Assembly: GCA_030041045.1 (NCBI GenBank)
Contig: JASHOQ010000074.1
Coordinates: forward strand, 42,532 to 106,531
Length of the DNA: 64,000 nucleotides
Reading direction: 5' to 3'
DNA from: Acidobacteriaceae bacterium
GTDB lineage: Bacteria; Acidobacteriota; Terriglobia; Terriglobales; Acidobacteriaceae
Part shown: piece by piece, positions 46,806 through 54,437 of the stretch
Layout of the letters: every line of letters begins with the position of its first letter
How positions within the stretch are numbered: the stretch's first letter is position 1
Program-made: the position numbers and the translations under genes
Notes under the pieces: generated by a model
What the model saw: the letters and a program-made list of their open reading frames with translations, nothing else
Databases searched by the model: none
What the model was told of the DNA's origin: nothing

Positions 46806-46930
46806 CGTGCCCCATCCATTCGTTCGCCGCTGCGAACGAATGAGTGGGAAAGCCCAAGTCCCGGCTCTGACCAAGCCCTGTCATCCTGAGCCTGGGTGCC
46901 CCGGGTCCGGATCTTCGGACCTTGGGAGCC
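46806..46930. repeat. GTGCCCC hairpin and variable-stem repeat fragment
   Basis: CCCCATCCATTCGTTCGC-CGCT-GCGAACGAATGAGTGGG (46809-46845), then TGTCATCCTGAGCC joined to GTGCCCCGGGTCCGGATCTT (46879-46913), as if one repeat inserted in another. Confidence 0.7.
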
Positions 46931-46976
46931 ATGAAGTACGGTCAAGCTTTGTCGGTTGGCTCTACAATGCCGAATC

Positions 46977-47810
46977 ATGCGAGCAACTGTACTCAACGTG
47001 GTTCTGGGGTTTGCCTTAGTCCAGCCAGCCGCCCAAAAAATCGCTGGCACCCTCCAAGGAGGAACTCCTCGAGAGCTGACGGCCCAAGCCGTTGGCGGGA
47101 GCCCCGCCGCACCCACGCCGTCCCCCCTCGCACAACAAGCGGCGCCCCAACAGAACTGCGCGAAAGTCCCAGAAGAAACACAGCACGGCCAGCAATGGAC
47201 AGACAAGGTGAATGCCTATTCAACACTTGCAATCGCCTTTTTCACTGTTGTTTCGGCTTGCATCCTCCGTGTGCAAATATCGACCGCGCGGCGCACCGAT
47301 AGGGCCTGGGTTATTGTCAACCCAATCGAATATGCCCCTCCGCTTGGGTTTGTGAGAGAGGCGCAACTTGGAAATATCAAGAATCGCCTCATCGGAGCCG
47401 ATGAGAAAAACCTTTTCCAGTGTTCCATCAAGAACACCGGAAATACGCCAGCGCGCCTTTTGGAAATCTCCCTGAGCTACAAATTAGCCACAAATCAAAA
47501 GGACATCCCGCGAAGACCCGATTACGGAGAACGATCGAACCTCAATTCTCTTGTTTTGGTCAAGGACGATTCCATCGGATACGAAACTGTGCTGGAACCG
47601 AGGGATATCTTGACCTGGGATGAAACTGAATCCGTGCGCAACCGGAAAACCTTCCTTTACGCCTATGGGCTTGTGACGTATAAAGATGCCTTCAATAGGA
47701 AGCACGAAACACGCTTTGGATATCTATACCACTTCCCCCAAGGCGGGGACCGACGCAAGGCACAATTCATGAGGGAAGAGTTGCCCACTCCTTACAACAC
47801 CGCAACGTAA
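46977..47810 (+). CDS. Hypothetical membrane-associated protein, atypical composition
   Basis: 277 residues. Possible N-terminal signal (VLNVVLGFALVQPAAQ), a membrane segment (YSTLAIAFFTVVSACILRVQ), then RTDRAWVIVNPIEYAPPLGF and a beta-rich C-terminal domain (FQCSIKNTGNTPARLLEISL). The DRAWV-type block after a membrane helix is common in uncharacterised bacterial proteins. Codon use is visibly less GC-rich than in neighbours, suggesting transfer. A -10-like TACAAT at 46963-46968 lies only 8 bases before the ATG, implying a very short leader. Confidence 0.7.
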   Translation: MRATVLNVVLGFALVQPAAQKIAGTLQGGTPRELTAQAVGGSPAAPTPSPLAQQAAPQQNCAKVPEETQHGQQWTDKVNAYSTLAIAFFTVVSACILRVQISTARRTDRAWVIVNPIEYAPPLGFVREAQLGNIKNRLIGADEKNLFQCSIKNTGNTPARLLEISLSYKLATNQKDIPRRPDYGERSNLNSLVLVKDDSIGYETVLEPRDILTWDETESVRNRKTFLYAYGLVTYKDAFNRKHETRFGYLYHFPQGGDRRKAQFMREELPTPYNTAT

Positions 47811-47876
47811 GCGGGGACCGCCCACAGAAATAAGGCGCCGGCGCTACTGGACCCGTGCGAATAATGTAAAGAATTC

Positions 47877-47905
47877 TTGACATCCTCTCCGCACCGCGTT
47901 ACATT
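47877..47905 (+). promoter_or_regulatory. Promoter of the membrane protein/HTH pair
   Basis: TTGACA (47877-47882), 17-base spacer, TACATT (47900-47905). Downstream, TATGT...ACATA (47910-47931) is a small inverted repeat between promoter and start codon and could bind the HTH product. Confidence 0.65.
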
Positions 47906-47942
47906 CTCCTATGTTAAGTATTTTTGACATAAGGTGACGCCC

Positions 47943-48368
47943 ATGCCATCCCTCTCTTACCGCGAGAAGACCCTCTACGCCTCGCTGATCGCGGAGATCC
48001 TCGTCTACGGCTCCTACTTCTTCTTTCACCGCGAGAACTCCGTGAACAAGGTCGCGGCCATGATCCTCGGCATCATTGTGCTGCAGGCTCTGGTGCAGGG
48101 GGCCATCGCGCTCTTCACGCGCAACCGCGTCACCGACGAACGCGACCGCCTGATCGAGCTGCGCGGCTACCGCGCCGGCTACCTGACCATCGCCACGCTG
48201 ATGGTCGTCGGTCTGGCCCTCCTCTGGTTCCATGCCGCGGCCGGCCGCCTTCCCATGGAAGGCCGCATGATGGGACTGCATTTTCTCAGTGTCTTCTTCG
48301 GCATGCTGGTCATCGCCGATATCACCAAGACCGCGACGCAGATCGTGTCGTACAGGAGAGCAATCTGA
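47943..48368 (+). CDS. Small four-helix membrane protein of unknown function
   Basis: 141 residues with four hydrophobic segments ([74 protein letters not shown]). [20 protein letters not shown] in the middle is the charged loop seen in DUF2178-like proteins, which commonly precede a small XRE regulator. AAGGTG lies 6 bases before the ATG. The stop overlaps the next start (TGATG), so the two are coupled. Role unknown; possibly the membrane sensor of a small switch. Confidence 0.8.
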   Translation: MPSLSYREKTLYASLIAEILVYGSYFFFHRENSVNKVAAMILGIIVLQALVQGAIALFTRNRVTDERDRLIELRGYRAGYLTIATLMVVGLALLWFHAAAGRLPMEGRMMGLHFLSVFFGMLVIADITKTATQIVSYRRAI

Positions 48369-48586
48369 TGTCGCCCGCCATCCGCAATCAAATCCGCGAA
48401 CTCCGCGCCCAGCGCGAGTTGACGCAACAGGAGCTGGCCGATCGCGTGGGCGTCACCCGCCAGACCATCATCGCCATGGAGCAGGACAAGTACTCGCCGT
48501 CGCTCGAAACCGCCTTCAAAGTCGCGCTCGCCCTCGGCGTCACGCTGGAGCACTGCTTCCAGTACGAGCCCCGCGCCCGGCGCTGA
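48368..48586 (+). CDS. Small XRE-family transcriptional regulator
   Basis: 72 residues, essentially one HTH_3 domain: [20 protein letters not shown] followed by [20 protein letters not shown]. This short type usually acts as a homodimeric repressor with no ligand domain. It is translationally coupled to the upstream membrane protein, and the pair has its own promoter. Likely autoregulatory (inference). The C-terminus EPRARR runs into a tandem-repeat region. Confidence 0.9.
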   Translation: MSPAIRNQIRELRAQRELTQQELADRVGVTRQTIIAMEQDKYSPSLETAFKVALALGVTLEHCFQYEPRARR

Positions 48587-48664
48587 CTCGCTGACCCGCC
48601 GAGCGCGGCCCTGCTCCCTGCTCCCTACTCCCTACTCCCTATTCCCTGTTCCCTATTCCCTGCC
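48587..48664. repeat. CTGACTCG octamer fragment and eight-unit CCCTRNT heptamer array
   Basis: Eight consecutive 7-base units at 48609-48664 (CCCTGCT x2, CCCTACT x2, CCCTATT, CCCTGTT, CCCTATT, CCCTGCC), preceded by CTGACTCGCTGACCCGCCG. They abut the stop codon of the HAD gene. Confidence 0.85.
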
Positions 48665-48665
48665 T

Positions 48666-49295
48666 TCACGGCAGCGGCAGCTCCTTGTCCCAACCCCGCG
48701 AGATCAAATCCGCGCGCAGCCTCGGCAAATCCGAATACACCAACCCATGCATCCCCTGCGCCCGCGCCGCCTCCACATTGGCCGGTTTATCGTCGAGAAA
48801 CAGCGTCTCCTGCGCCTGCGTGCCCAGCTTCTCCAGCGTATGCCGAAAAATCCGCGGGTCCGGCTTGGCGTAGCCCAGCTCATAGCTCCACACCAGCGCG
48901 TCGAAATCCCTGAGCCACGGGAAAGCCGCCATGATGCTCGCGTGCACGCTGTCACCCATGTTGGAGAGCACCGCCGTCTTCAGGCCCCGCTCCCTCACCT
49001 GCCCATGCCAGCGCACCATCGCAGGATCCTGCGTGGTCCACATGCGCGCATCCCAGCGGTTCAGCTCTTCGATGGTTGCCGGGTCCAGCCCAAGGCCCGC
49101 GTCCGCACAGAATTTCTTCCAAAACTGCAGCCCGCTCAGCTTGCCCTCGTCGTAGGCGTGCCGGTCCGCCCAGTAAGAACGCTCAAACGTCTCGCCGCTC
49201 AGGCCGGTGATGCGCTCGAGCGCCGCATGCGCGGTTGCGTCCGGCAGACCGGTCAGCACCATGCCGAAATCGAACACCACCGCCCGCAGCGCCAA
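48666..49295 (-). CDS. HAD-superfamily hydrolase (subfamily IA)
   Basis: 209 residues. Motif I is VVFDFGMVLTG (the nucleophilic Asp, with the second Asp position replaced by Gly as in some family members). Motif II is TAVLSNMGDS, and the late motif is LFLDDKPANVEAARAQGM. A helical cap domain (ERITGLSGETFERSYWADRH) lies between. Probably a small-molecule phosphatase or dehalogenase-like enzyme, substrate unknown. The start is TTG at 49295 with GGGAGG 4 bases upstream. Confidence 0.88.
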   Translation of the reverse strand: MALRAVVFDFGMVLTGLPDATAHAALERITGLSGETFERSYWADRHAYDEGKLSGLQFWKKFCADAGLGLDPATIEELNRWDARMWTTQDPAMVRWHGQVRERGLKTAVLSNMGDSVHASIMAAFPWLRDFDALVWSYELGYAKPDPRIFRHTLEKLGTQAQETLFLDDKPANVEAARAQGMHGLVYSDLPRLRADLISRGWDKELPLP

Positions 49296-49364
49296 TCCGC
49301 CTCCCGCGCGCCCATCCTGGTGAACGTAGTGCGCGCCCGCTTCTATTGTGCACGAGCGTAGACA

Positions 49365-49392
49365 TTGGTCCCGCCACGGAATGCCGTATACT
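49365..49392 (+). promoter_or_regulatory. Candidate promoter upstream of the aminotransferase
   Basis: TTGGTC (49365-49370), 16-base spacer, TATACT (49387-49392). The leader of about 100 bases contains two hairpins: CCAGG-ACC-CCTGG and GGCCGG-TTCGATT-CCGGCC. Confidence 0.4.
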
Positions 49393-49501
49393 GCACGAGC
49401 CAGGACCCCTGGCGGCCCATTCGCGCAAGCGGATCGTAGGCCGGTTCGATTCCGGCCATCCGGGTTAACTAGCCGTCACGGGGACAACGCTCGACCTCAT
49501 C

Positions 49502-50872
49502 ATGAAGCGGATTTCAGAAGAGAAGATGCGCTTCTCCCAGCGCACCCACTGGAACACGGAAGAAACACCCCTCGCCCGCGCGCACCGCGAGCGCCTCGCC
49601 GCCAGCCTGCCCCTCTTCGATCTCACCGCCTCCAACCCCACCCGCTGCGGCTTCACTTACCCCGCCGGCCTGCTCGACGCCCTGCGCGATCCCCGCGCCC
49701 TCGATTACGACCCCCAGCCTCGCGGCAGCCTCGCCGCGCGCCAGGCCGTCTGCGCTTACTACGCCGCCCACGGCGCCATGGTCGATCCCTGCCAGGTCAT
49801 CCTCACTACCGGCACCAGCGAGGCCTACAGCTTTCTCTTCCGCCTGCTCTGCGATCCCGGCGACGAAGTCCTCATCCTCCAGCCCGGCTACCCGCTCTTC
49901 GACTTCCTCGCCGTTCTCGACGACGTGCGTCTCCAGCCCGCGCCCCTCGTCTATCACGACGGCTGGCAGATCGACCCCGAAGGCCTGCGCCGCGCCCTCA
50001 CGCCGCAGACGCGCGCCCTTGTCCTCGTACACCCCAACAACCCAACCGGCCATTTCACCAAGCCCTGGGAAGCCGAATCACTCGCCCGCCTCTGCCGCGA
50101 ACACGCCCTCGCCCTCATCGTCGACGAGGTCTTCCTCGACTACCCGATTGCCGGGAACGAAGGAACAAGGGAACCAGAGAACAGGGATCAGGGTTCAGGG
50201 ATCAGGGATCAGAAAGAATCTGACGTTGCCCCATCCTTTCGCCGTTCTTCACGCGAAAGGGTGGGAGAGGACAGCCCCCAACCGACCCGAGCTGCGCGCA
50301 CCTTCGCCTCCGGCTTCCACGGCATCCTCGCCGCCGTCCCCGTCTTCGTCGTCAGCGGCCTGAGCAAGATTGCCGGCCTGCCGCAGATGAAGGCGGCTTG
50401 GATTGTGGCGACTGGCCCCATCCAAAACCAGGAAAAAGCGCTCGCCCGCCTCGAGGTCATCGCTGACACCTTTCTCTCCATGAACGCGCCCATCCAGTGC
50501 GCCCTGCCGGTTTGGCTCGAGGGCCGATCCGAAATCAACAAAAAAATCCTTGAACGCGTCTCCGCCAACCTCGCCGCACTCGACAGCGAACTCGCCCGCA
50601 TCCCCGTTGCCAATCGCCTGGTCGAGCGGCTGGCCCTCGAAGGCGGCTGGTACGCCATCCTGCGCATCCCCGCCCTCGCGCCCGACGAAGCCACCGTTCT
50701 TGAACTGCTCGAACGCGGGGTCTGGGTCCATCCCGGCTACTTTTTCGGGCTGCCGGAGTCAGGATGGCTGGTCCTCAGCCTGCTTCCTCCCCTCACGGAA
50801 TTCCGCTCCGGCGTTGCCATCCTGGTTGACTATTTGCACAAGAATCAGCGCAGTAATATTACTGGAAGTTGA
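49502..50872 (+). CDS. PLP-dependent class I/II aminotransferase with repeat-encoded insert
   Basis: 456 residues. Fold-type I elements: FDLTASNPTRCGFTYPAGLL, TTGTSEAYSFLFRLLCDPGD, VLVHPNNPTGHFTKPWE, ALIVDEVFLDYPI (Asp for the pyridine nitrogen) and the PLP lysine in VSGLSKIAGLPQMKAAWI. Substrate not clear; aspartate/aromatic-type relatives are closest by pattern. Residues 219 to about 263 (EGTREPENRDQGSGIRDQ, then SDVAPSFRRSSRERVGEDS) interrupt the usual short link before the PLP-lysine strand and are encoded by tandem and hairpin repeats found elsewhere between genes. Start ATG 49502; ATG 49526 is possible. Confidence 0.88.
   Translation: MKRISEEKMRFSQRTHWNTEETPLARAHRERLAASLPLFDLTASNPTRCGFTYPAGLLDALRDPRALDYDPQPRGSLAARQAVCAYYAAHGAMVDPCQVILTTGTSEAYSFLFRLLCDPGDEVLILQPGYPLFDFLAVLDDVRLQPAPLVYHDGWQIDPEGLRRALTPQTRALVLVHPNNPTGHFTKPWEAESLARLCREHALALIVDEVFLDYPIAGNEGTREPENRDQGSGIRDQKESDVAPSFRRSSRERVGEDSPQPTRAARTFASGFHGILAAVPVFVVSGLSKIAGLPQMKAAWIVATGPIQNQEKALARLEVIADTFLSMNAPIQCALPVWLEGRSEINKKILERVSANLAALDSELARIPVANRLVERLALEGGWYAILRIPALAPDEATVLELLERGVWVHPGYFFGLPESGWLVLSLLPPLTEFRSGVAILVDYLHKNQRSNITGS
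50156..50285 (+). repeat. Repeat cluster inside the aminotransferase gene
   Basis: Units of the GGGATCAGGGTTCAGGGATC type (period about 7, the complement of the CCCTGATC arrays elsewhere), then GCCCCATCCTTTCGCC...GCGAAAGGGTGGGAG (a GTGCCCC-family hairpin, 50229-50268). The reading frame stays open through all of it. Confidence 0.85.
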
Positions 50873-50938
50873 CGTCAAGCAATAGTTGAACTAATTCATT
50901 TATTTCACTAAATCTATTGAATTTATCGCGGAGAAAAA

Positions 50939-51571
50939 TTAGCGGGAAATCAGAAAAGGGTTACTTTTGCGCTCTTGGGCAATCGTGGTCGCCCCGCCAT
51001 GCCCCGGAACCACTTTCGTTTCCCCCGGCAGCGTGAGCAGACGCGAATGGATCGAGTCGAGAATCTGAGGAAAATTCCCTCCCGGCAAATCCGTCCGCCC
51101 AATGCTTCCGGCAAACAGTGTGTCCCCGGCAAAGAGCAGGTTGAGGGGCACAAAGTGCAGGCACACTGACCCCTGCGTGTGTCCCGGCGTGTGCAGCACC
51201 TGCGCCGGGTAGCGCGTGAGGCCCACCGTCATCCCCTCGGCCAGGACCTCGTCGGGAGGCGCCGTCTCCGGCGCGGCCACGCCCACCCACTTGGCCTGCG
51301 CCGCCATCATCTTCACCTGCCCGAGATCGGCCTCGTTCAGAAAAATGGGCGCCCCGGTCAGTTTCTTGAGCTTCACCGCCCCGCCGATGTGGTCGATGTG
51401 CGCATGCGTGATGAGAATCTGCTTCAGCGTCAATCCCAGCTCCGTGAGCCGGCGATGAATCCGCCCCACCTCGTCGCCGGGATCGATCACAATGGCCTCG
51501 TGCTCTTCCTCGTCTCCTAAAATCGTGCAGTTGCACTGCAGCAGCCCCACCGGAAACGTCTCCAGAATCAT
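50939..51571 (-). CDS. MBL-fold metallo-hydrolase (glyoxalase II-like)
   Basis: 210 residues. The metal site is THAHIDHIGG (HxHxDH), with further ligands in LHTPGHTQGSVCL and LFAGDTLFAGSIGRTDLPGG and the final histidine in VVPGHGGATTIAQE. N-terminal PVGLLQCNCTILGDEEE is typical of the YcbL/glyoxalase II-like group. Probably hydrolyses a thioester such as S-lactoylglutathione or a bacillithiol analogue; the substrate is inferred only. Convergent with the aminotransferase. A 113-bp element starts 14 bases upstream of its start codon and may affect its promoter. Confidence 0.9.
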   Translation of the reverse strand: MILETFPVGLLQCNCTILGDEEEHEAIVIDPGDEVGRIHRRLTELGLTLKQILITHAHIDHIGGAVKLKKLTGAPIFLNEADLGQVKMMAAQAKWVGVAAPETAPPDEVLAEGMTVGLTRYPAQVLHTPGHTQGSVCLHFVPLNLLFAGDTLFAGSIGRTDLPGGNFPQILDSIHSRLLTLPGETKVVPGHGGATTIAQERKSNPFLISR

Positions 51572-51584
51572 CCCTCGATTCTAG

Positions 51585-51697
51585 TGCGGTTCCACAGTAC
51601 ATGTAGCCATATTTAACAGTTACGGAGGGTGGCTTTTTCTTGGTGAAAAAGCCACTTAGCATTTGCGGCTTCGGGATACAGCAACTGTGAAACCGCT
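51585..51697 (-). repeat. 113-bp MITE-like element, copy 2 (reverse)
   Basis: Same length and terminal repeats as the copy at 26921, in the opposite orientation, with about six differences by eye. It lies immediately upstream of the MBL hydrolase gene. Confidence 0.88.
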
Positions 51698-51762
51698 GTA
51701 GCGCCGGCTGCAGCGCGAGCGCGCCCCCCGTTCCGGGTCAAGTCGAATCTGATCCGCAGCCG

Positions 51763-51935
51763 AGCCTCCCGGAGGGAGCGCCGGAAAATAGCCCAGGGCG
51801 AAGCCCTGGGATCGGGCGCATCCTGAAAAAGGGGTCCGTCCCGTAGGGACGAAGGAATCATCCCGCGCCCGACCTGCTGACTCGTTAACTCGCTGGCTTG
51901 CCAACTCCGCTAACCCTGCTAGCCCCGCTGTTCCC
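51763..51935. repeat. Module A copy and CTGACTCG-type octamers
   Basis: GCCTCCCGGAGGGAGC, GAAAATAGCCCAGGG, CCCTGGGA, CCGTCCCGTAGGGACG (51763-51858), then CTGACTCGTTAACTCGCTGG-type octamers (51880-51935). With the 113-bp element these fill the 446-base gap before the next gene. No coding sequence seen. Confidence 0.8.
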
Positions 51936-52017
51936 TCCCAATTACTCCAATTGTCAAAAAGGCAGGTGCGAGATTATCACCTTGGCACAGGGTAGACCCA
52001 GTGAGACGATTTAAGGC

Positions 52018-52851
52018 ATGGACATCTGGATAGCCGTCTGTATCGGGTTCGTCTTTTTCGCGACGGGCTTCATGGGGGTGTATGTGAGTCTCCATCCCCC
52101 AAATAGCGCCCGCGAAAAATTGGCCTGGAAAGTGGGATTCGTGGCAACTGCTATCTTCGGCTGTGGCCTTATCGCTTGGCAGACATCCAGGAGTATCGAA
52201 CAGCAGAATGCGACGGACGTGTCGATTAGCTCGCTAAGAACCGATCTTCAAAAATCGGAAACAGAAAGGGAGGTCGACGACGCCTACCTGAAGGCAAAGC
52301 TGGAGGATTACAAGTCGCTCCAAGACCTAGCCCCTTCGCTTCTAAAATTGGCTCAGGCAACCGAGGGATACACGCAAAAACAATATGAGCAGAAGCAGCT
52401 GAGCGATGGACAACTCTCAAAATCCACCCACGACCTGATCGGGAAAATGCGTGTGCTCGGCGCGAAATGCAAGAACAGCGAAGAAGCCGCATTTGAGAAG
52501 GACAACGTTTTACCCTCAGATTGGCAGCAGATGACGCTGGTGCAAAGGCGCCAGTGGGAACAGCAAAATACGATGCAGACTGAGCGAGATTATAGCGAGG
52601 CTAGAGGCTCTTGCGAGACCGAGTACCGCACCCAATTTCAGGGGGATGCAGAGTATTTGAGAGACGAACTCATCAGTCGGCTCGGGGGACGGTCTTTCGA
52701 GGATACCTATGACGGTAAACCTCTGATGGATCTCAAAAAGGCCGCTATCGATGGAATATTTGGCGGCCCAGACCCAGTGAACGATGCGGCTGACTATCTG
52801 GATGGGCTAGTTACGGACTTCGCCATGAAAAATGGGATCAAGCCGCGGTAA
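52018..52851 (+). CDS. Hypothetical membrane protein with coiled coil, probable insertion
   Basis: 277 residues. Two N-terminal membrane segments (WIAVCIGFVFFATGFMGVYV and VGFVATAIFGCGLIAWQTS), then a charged helical region likely to form a coiled coil (ISSLRTDLQKSETEREVDDA, QKQYEQKQLSDGQLSKSTHD), and a C-terminal helical part ending DGLVTDFAMKNGIKPR. No family recognised. Base composition is clearly less GC-rich than flanking genes. Imperfect 40-base direct repeats lie on both sides (51921-51960 and 53066-53105), the second just upstream of lexA, as if the gene arrived in the lexA upstream region. Confidence 0.75.
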   Translation: MDIWIAVCIGFVFFATGFMGVYVSLHPPNSAREKLAWKVGFVATAIFGCGLIAWQTSRSIEQQNATDVSISSLRTDLQKSETEREVDDAYLKAKLEDYKSLQDLAPSLLKLAQATEGYTQKQYEQKQLSDGQLSKSTHDLIGKMRVLGAKCKNSEEAAFEKDNVLPSDWQQMTLVQRRQWEQQNTMQTERDYSEARGSCETEYRTQFQGDAEYLRDELISRLGGRSFEDTYDGKPLMDLKKAAIDGIFGGPDPVNDAADYLDGLVTDFAMKNGIKPR

Positions 52852-53026
52852 ATTTCCTAAACTCCAGTACCGGCGCTTCGGGTAGCTCCATCGCCACGTC
52901 ACGGAATAGGTGAGGGTTATAGCGACTGTTAAGCCGGAACGCCGATTCGTCGAGGTAGATCGAAAGACGCTTTGCCGGGACGCCACTTAACAGGCCGGCA
53001 GCTTGTGCAGACCCGGCGGTTAGCTG

Positions 53027-53075
53027 ACTCGCTGACTCGCCGACTCGCTAACTCGCTGACTCGCTCGCCCCGCTG
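53027..53075. repeat. CTGACTCG octamer array upstream of lexA
   Basis: About five units with period 8 (CTGACTCG, CTGACTCG, CCGACTCG, CTAACTCG, CTGACTCG), ending in CTCGCCCCGCTG. The rest of the 296-base gap (52852-53026) shows no gene. Confidence 0.85.
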
Positions 53076-53112
53076 CACCTTCCCCGTTACTCCAATTGTC
53101 AAAAAAATAAGT

Positions 53113-53147
53113 GATTCGATTCGCTTTTTATTCGCTATAATGCGCCC
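53113..53147 (+). promoter_or_regulatory. lexA promoter with leaderless layout and candidate LexA box
   Basis: A perfect TATAAT (53136-53141) ends 6 bases before the ATG, so transcription should begin at or next to the start codon. TTCGC-N6-TTCGC (period 11) lies immediately upstream and overlaps the spacer. Its 11-base period matches the GTTC-N7-GTTC type of LexA operator, so autorepression is plausible. No Shine-Dalgarno is present. Confidence 0.55.
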
Positions 53148-53753
53148 ATGGCTGTCACGCGAAGGCAAAAAGAGATTCTCGACTTTCTGGAAGCATTTGT
53201 AGGGCGCAATGGATATTCTCCCTCGTTTGAGGAGATTGCGCGCGGCATGGGGCTCAAGAGCCTGGCCACCGTTCACAAGCACGTCACCAACCTGGAAAAG
53301 AAAGGCATGCTCGACCGCGTGCACAACCGCAGCCGGTCCATCGACCTGCTGCCGCCCGGCGCGCGCACCCGCTCGAGCGTCAAACTGCCGCTCGCCGGCC
53401 GCATCGCCGCCGGCCTGCCCGTCGAGCAGATGGAGACACCGGAGACCATCTCCCTGCATGACGTCGTCGGCAACCGCGACGTCTTCGCCCTCGAGGTGCG
53501 CGGCGACTCCATGCGCGACGAGCACATCATCAACGGCGACTACGTCTTGGTGGAGCGAACCAAGGTGGCGCGCCAGGGCGAGATTGTCGTTGCCCTCGTT
53601 CATGGCACCGAAACCACTCTCAAGCGCTTCTTCCCCGAGGGCAACGTCGTCCGCCTGCAGCCGGCCAACGTGGAAATGGAACCCATTTACGTCCCCGCTT
53701 CCCAGGTCGCCATCCAGGGCCGCGTCCTCGGCGTCCTGCGCAAGTACCGTTAG
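53148..53753 (+). CDS. lexA: LexA repressor (SOS regulator)
   Basis: 201 residues. The N-terminal winged helix is RRQKEILDFLEAFVGRNGYS, with PSFEEIARGMGLKSLATVHK as recognition part. The autocleavage site is Ala88-Gly89 in RIAAGLP. The catalytic pair is Ser121 (RGDSMRDEHI) and Lys159 (TTLKRF), 38 residues apart as in the family. RecA-stimulated self-cleavage lifts repression of DNA-damage genes. The gene is monocistronic by context. A tandem-repeat tract follows the stop codon. Confidence 0.96.
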   Translation: MAVTRRQKEILDFLEAFVGRNGYSPSFEEIARGMGLKSLATVHKHVTNLEKKGMLDRVHNRSRSIDLLPPGARTRSSVKLPLAGRIAAGLPVEQMETPETISLHDVVGNRDVFALEVRGDSMRDEHIINGDYVLVERTKVARQGEIVVALVHGTETTLKRFFPEGNVVRLQPANVEMEPIYVPASQVAIQGRVLGVLRKYR

Positions 53754-53872
53754 AGAAGTGACCAAGGGAACGGGCGATCAGGGGACCGAAGGAACCAGGG
53801 AACAGAAGTCGCCAACCCACATTTCCCGCGGAGATTGCCGGTTGGGTCTATCATGGCCGCGAGCGGAGAATC

Positions 53873-54163
53873 ATGGGAAATCCGGAAGAAGGTCGCCCGG
53901 TTCTTGAAGCCCAAGTGAGGCGCTGGTCCCATATCCCCTGGGAACAAATCGTGAGCCTGTTGCGGGACCCGCATGCCTACGAAGCCACCTTCGAGACCAA
54001 GAAATACCAGGTGGAGGTGGAGCTCGTGGAAAACACCGAAGCTCACATTCGGCTCTCGGTGGCAGTTGACGACGGCGCCGTCCCGCGCTCGATGCTTCCC
54101 CTCACCCGAAGCATCGTTCTCTCCAAAACCACGTGGCATGAGCGCCGCAAGATGGCCCGCTGA
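53873..54163 (+). CDS. Small hypothetical protein
   Basis: 96 residues, acidic to neutral, no signal peptide or membrane segment. It reads PEEGRPVLEAQVRRWSHIPW, then YEATFETKKYQVEVELVENT and RSIVLSKTTWHERRKMAR, a likely alpha/beta single domain. Codon use matches neighbours, so it is probably real. No family recognised. It is 119 bases after lexA, with a repeat tract (CAAGGGAACGGGCGATCAGG-type) between them, so co-transcription is uncertain. Confidence 0.65.
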   Translation: MGNPEEGRPVLEAQVRRWSHIPWEQIVSLLRDPHAYEATFETKKYQVEVELVENTEAHIRLSVAVDDGAVPRSMLPLTRSIVLSKTTWHERRKMAR

Positions 54164-54437
54164 CTCGCCAACCCACCTCATCCGGTTTGCTCTCCCTTCT
54201 TCCCAGTCCGCCATCTAAAGCCGCGCTCCCGGCGTTCTGCGCAATTGCTCTTTGCGAGCGCAAATCGGGCTCGGCGCTGCCGGCGAAGAATGTTCATTCG
54301 CAGGCTTCGGATCGGTGTAGACTGAGTGCCGTATTCAAGGTCAACAGCAGCTCCTCCTCCGGGTCTCCTGCCACACCTTCTCCGGGAGCCCACCGCTGCC
54401 AGAGACTGAGCGCTCTCAGCAAAAAGGGGGTGGCCAG

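Noticed and set aside
49399..49470. tRNA gene
   Set aside because: A convincing T-arm and 3' acceptor-like sequence are present, but no matching 5' acceptor strand, D arm or anticodon arm could be built.
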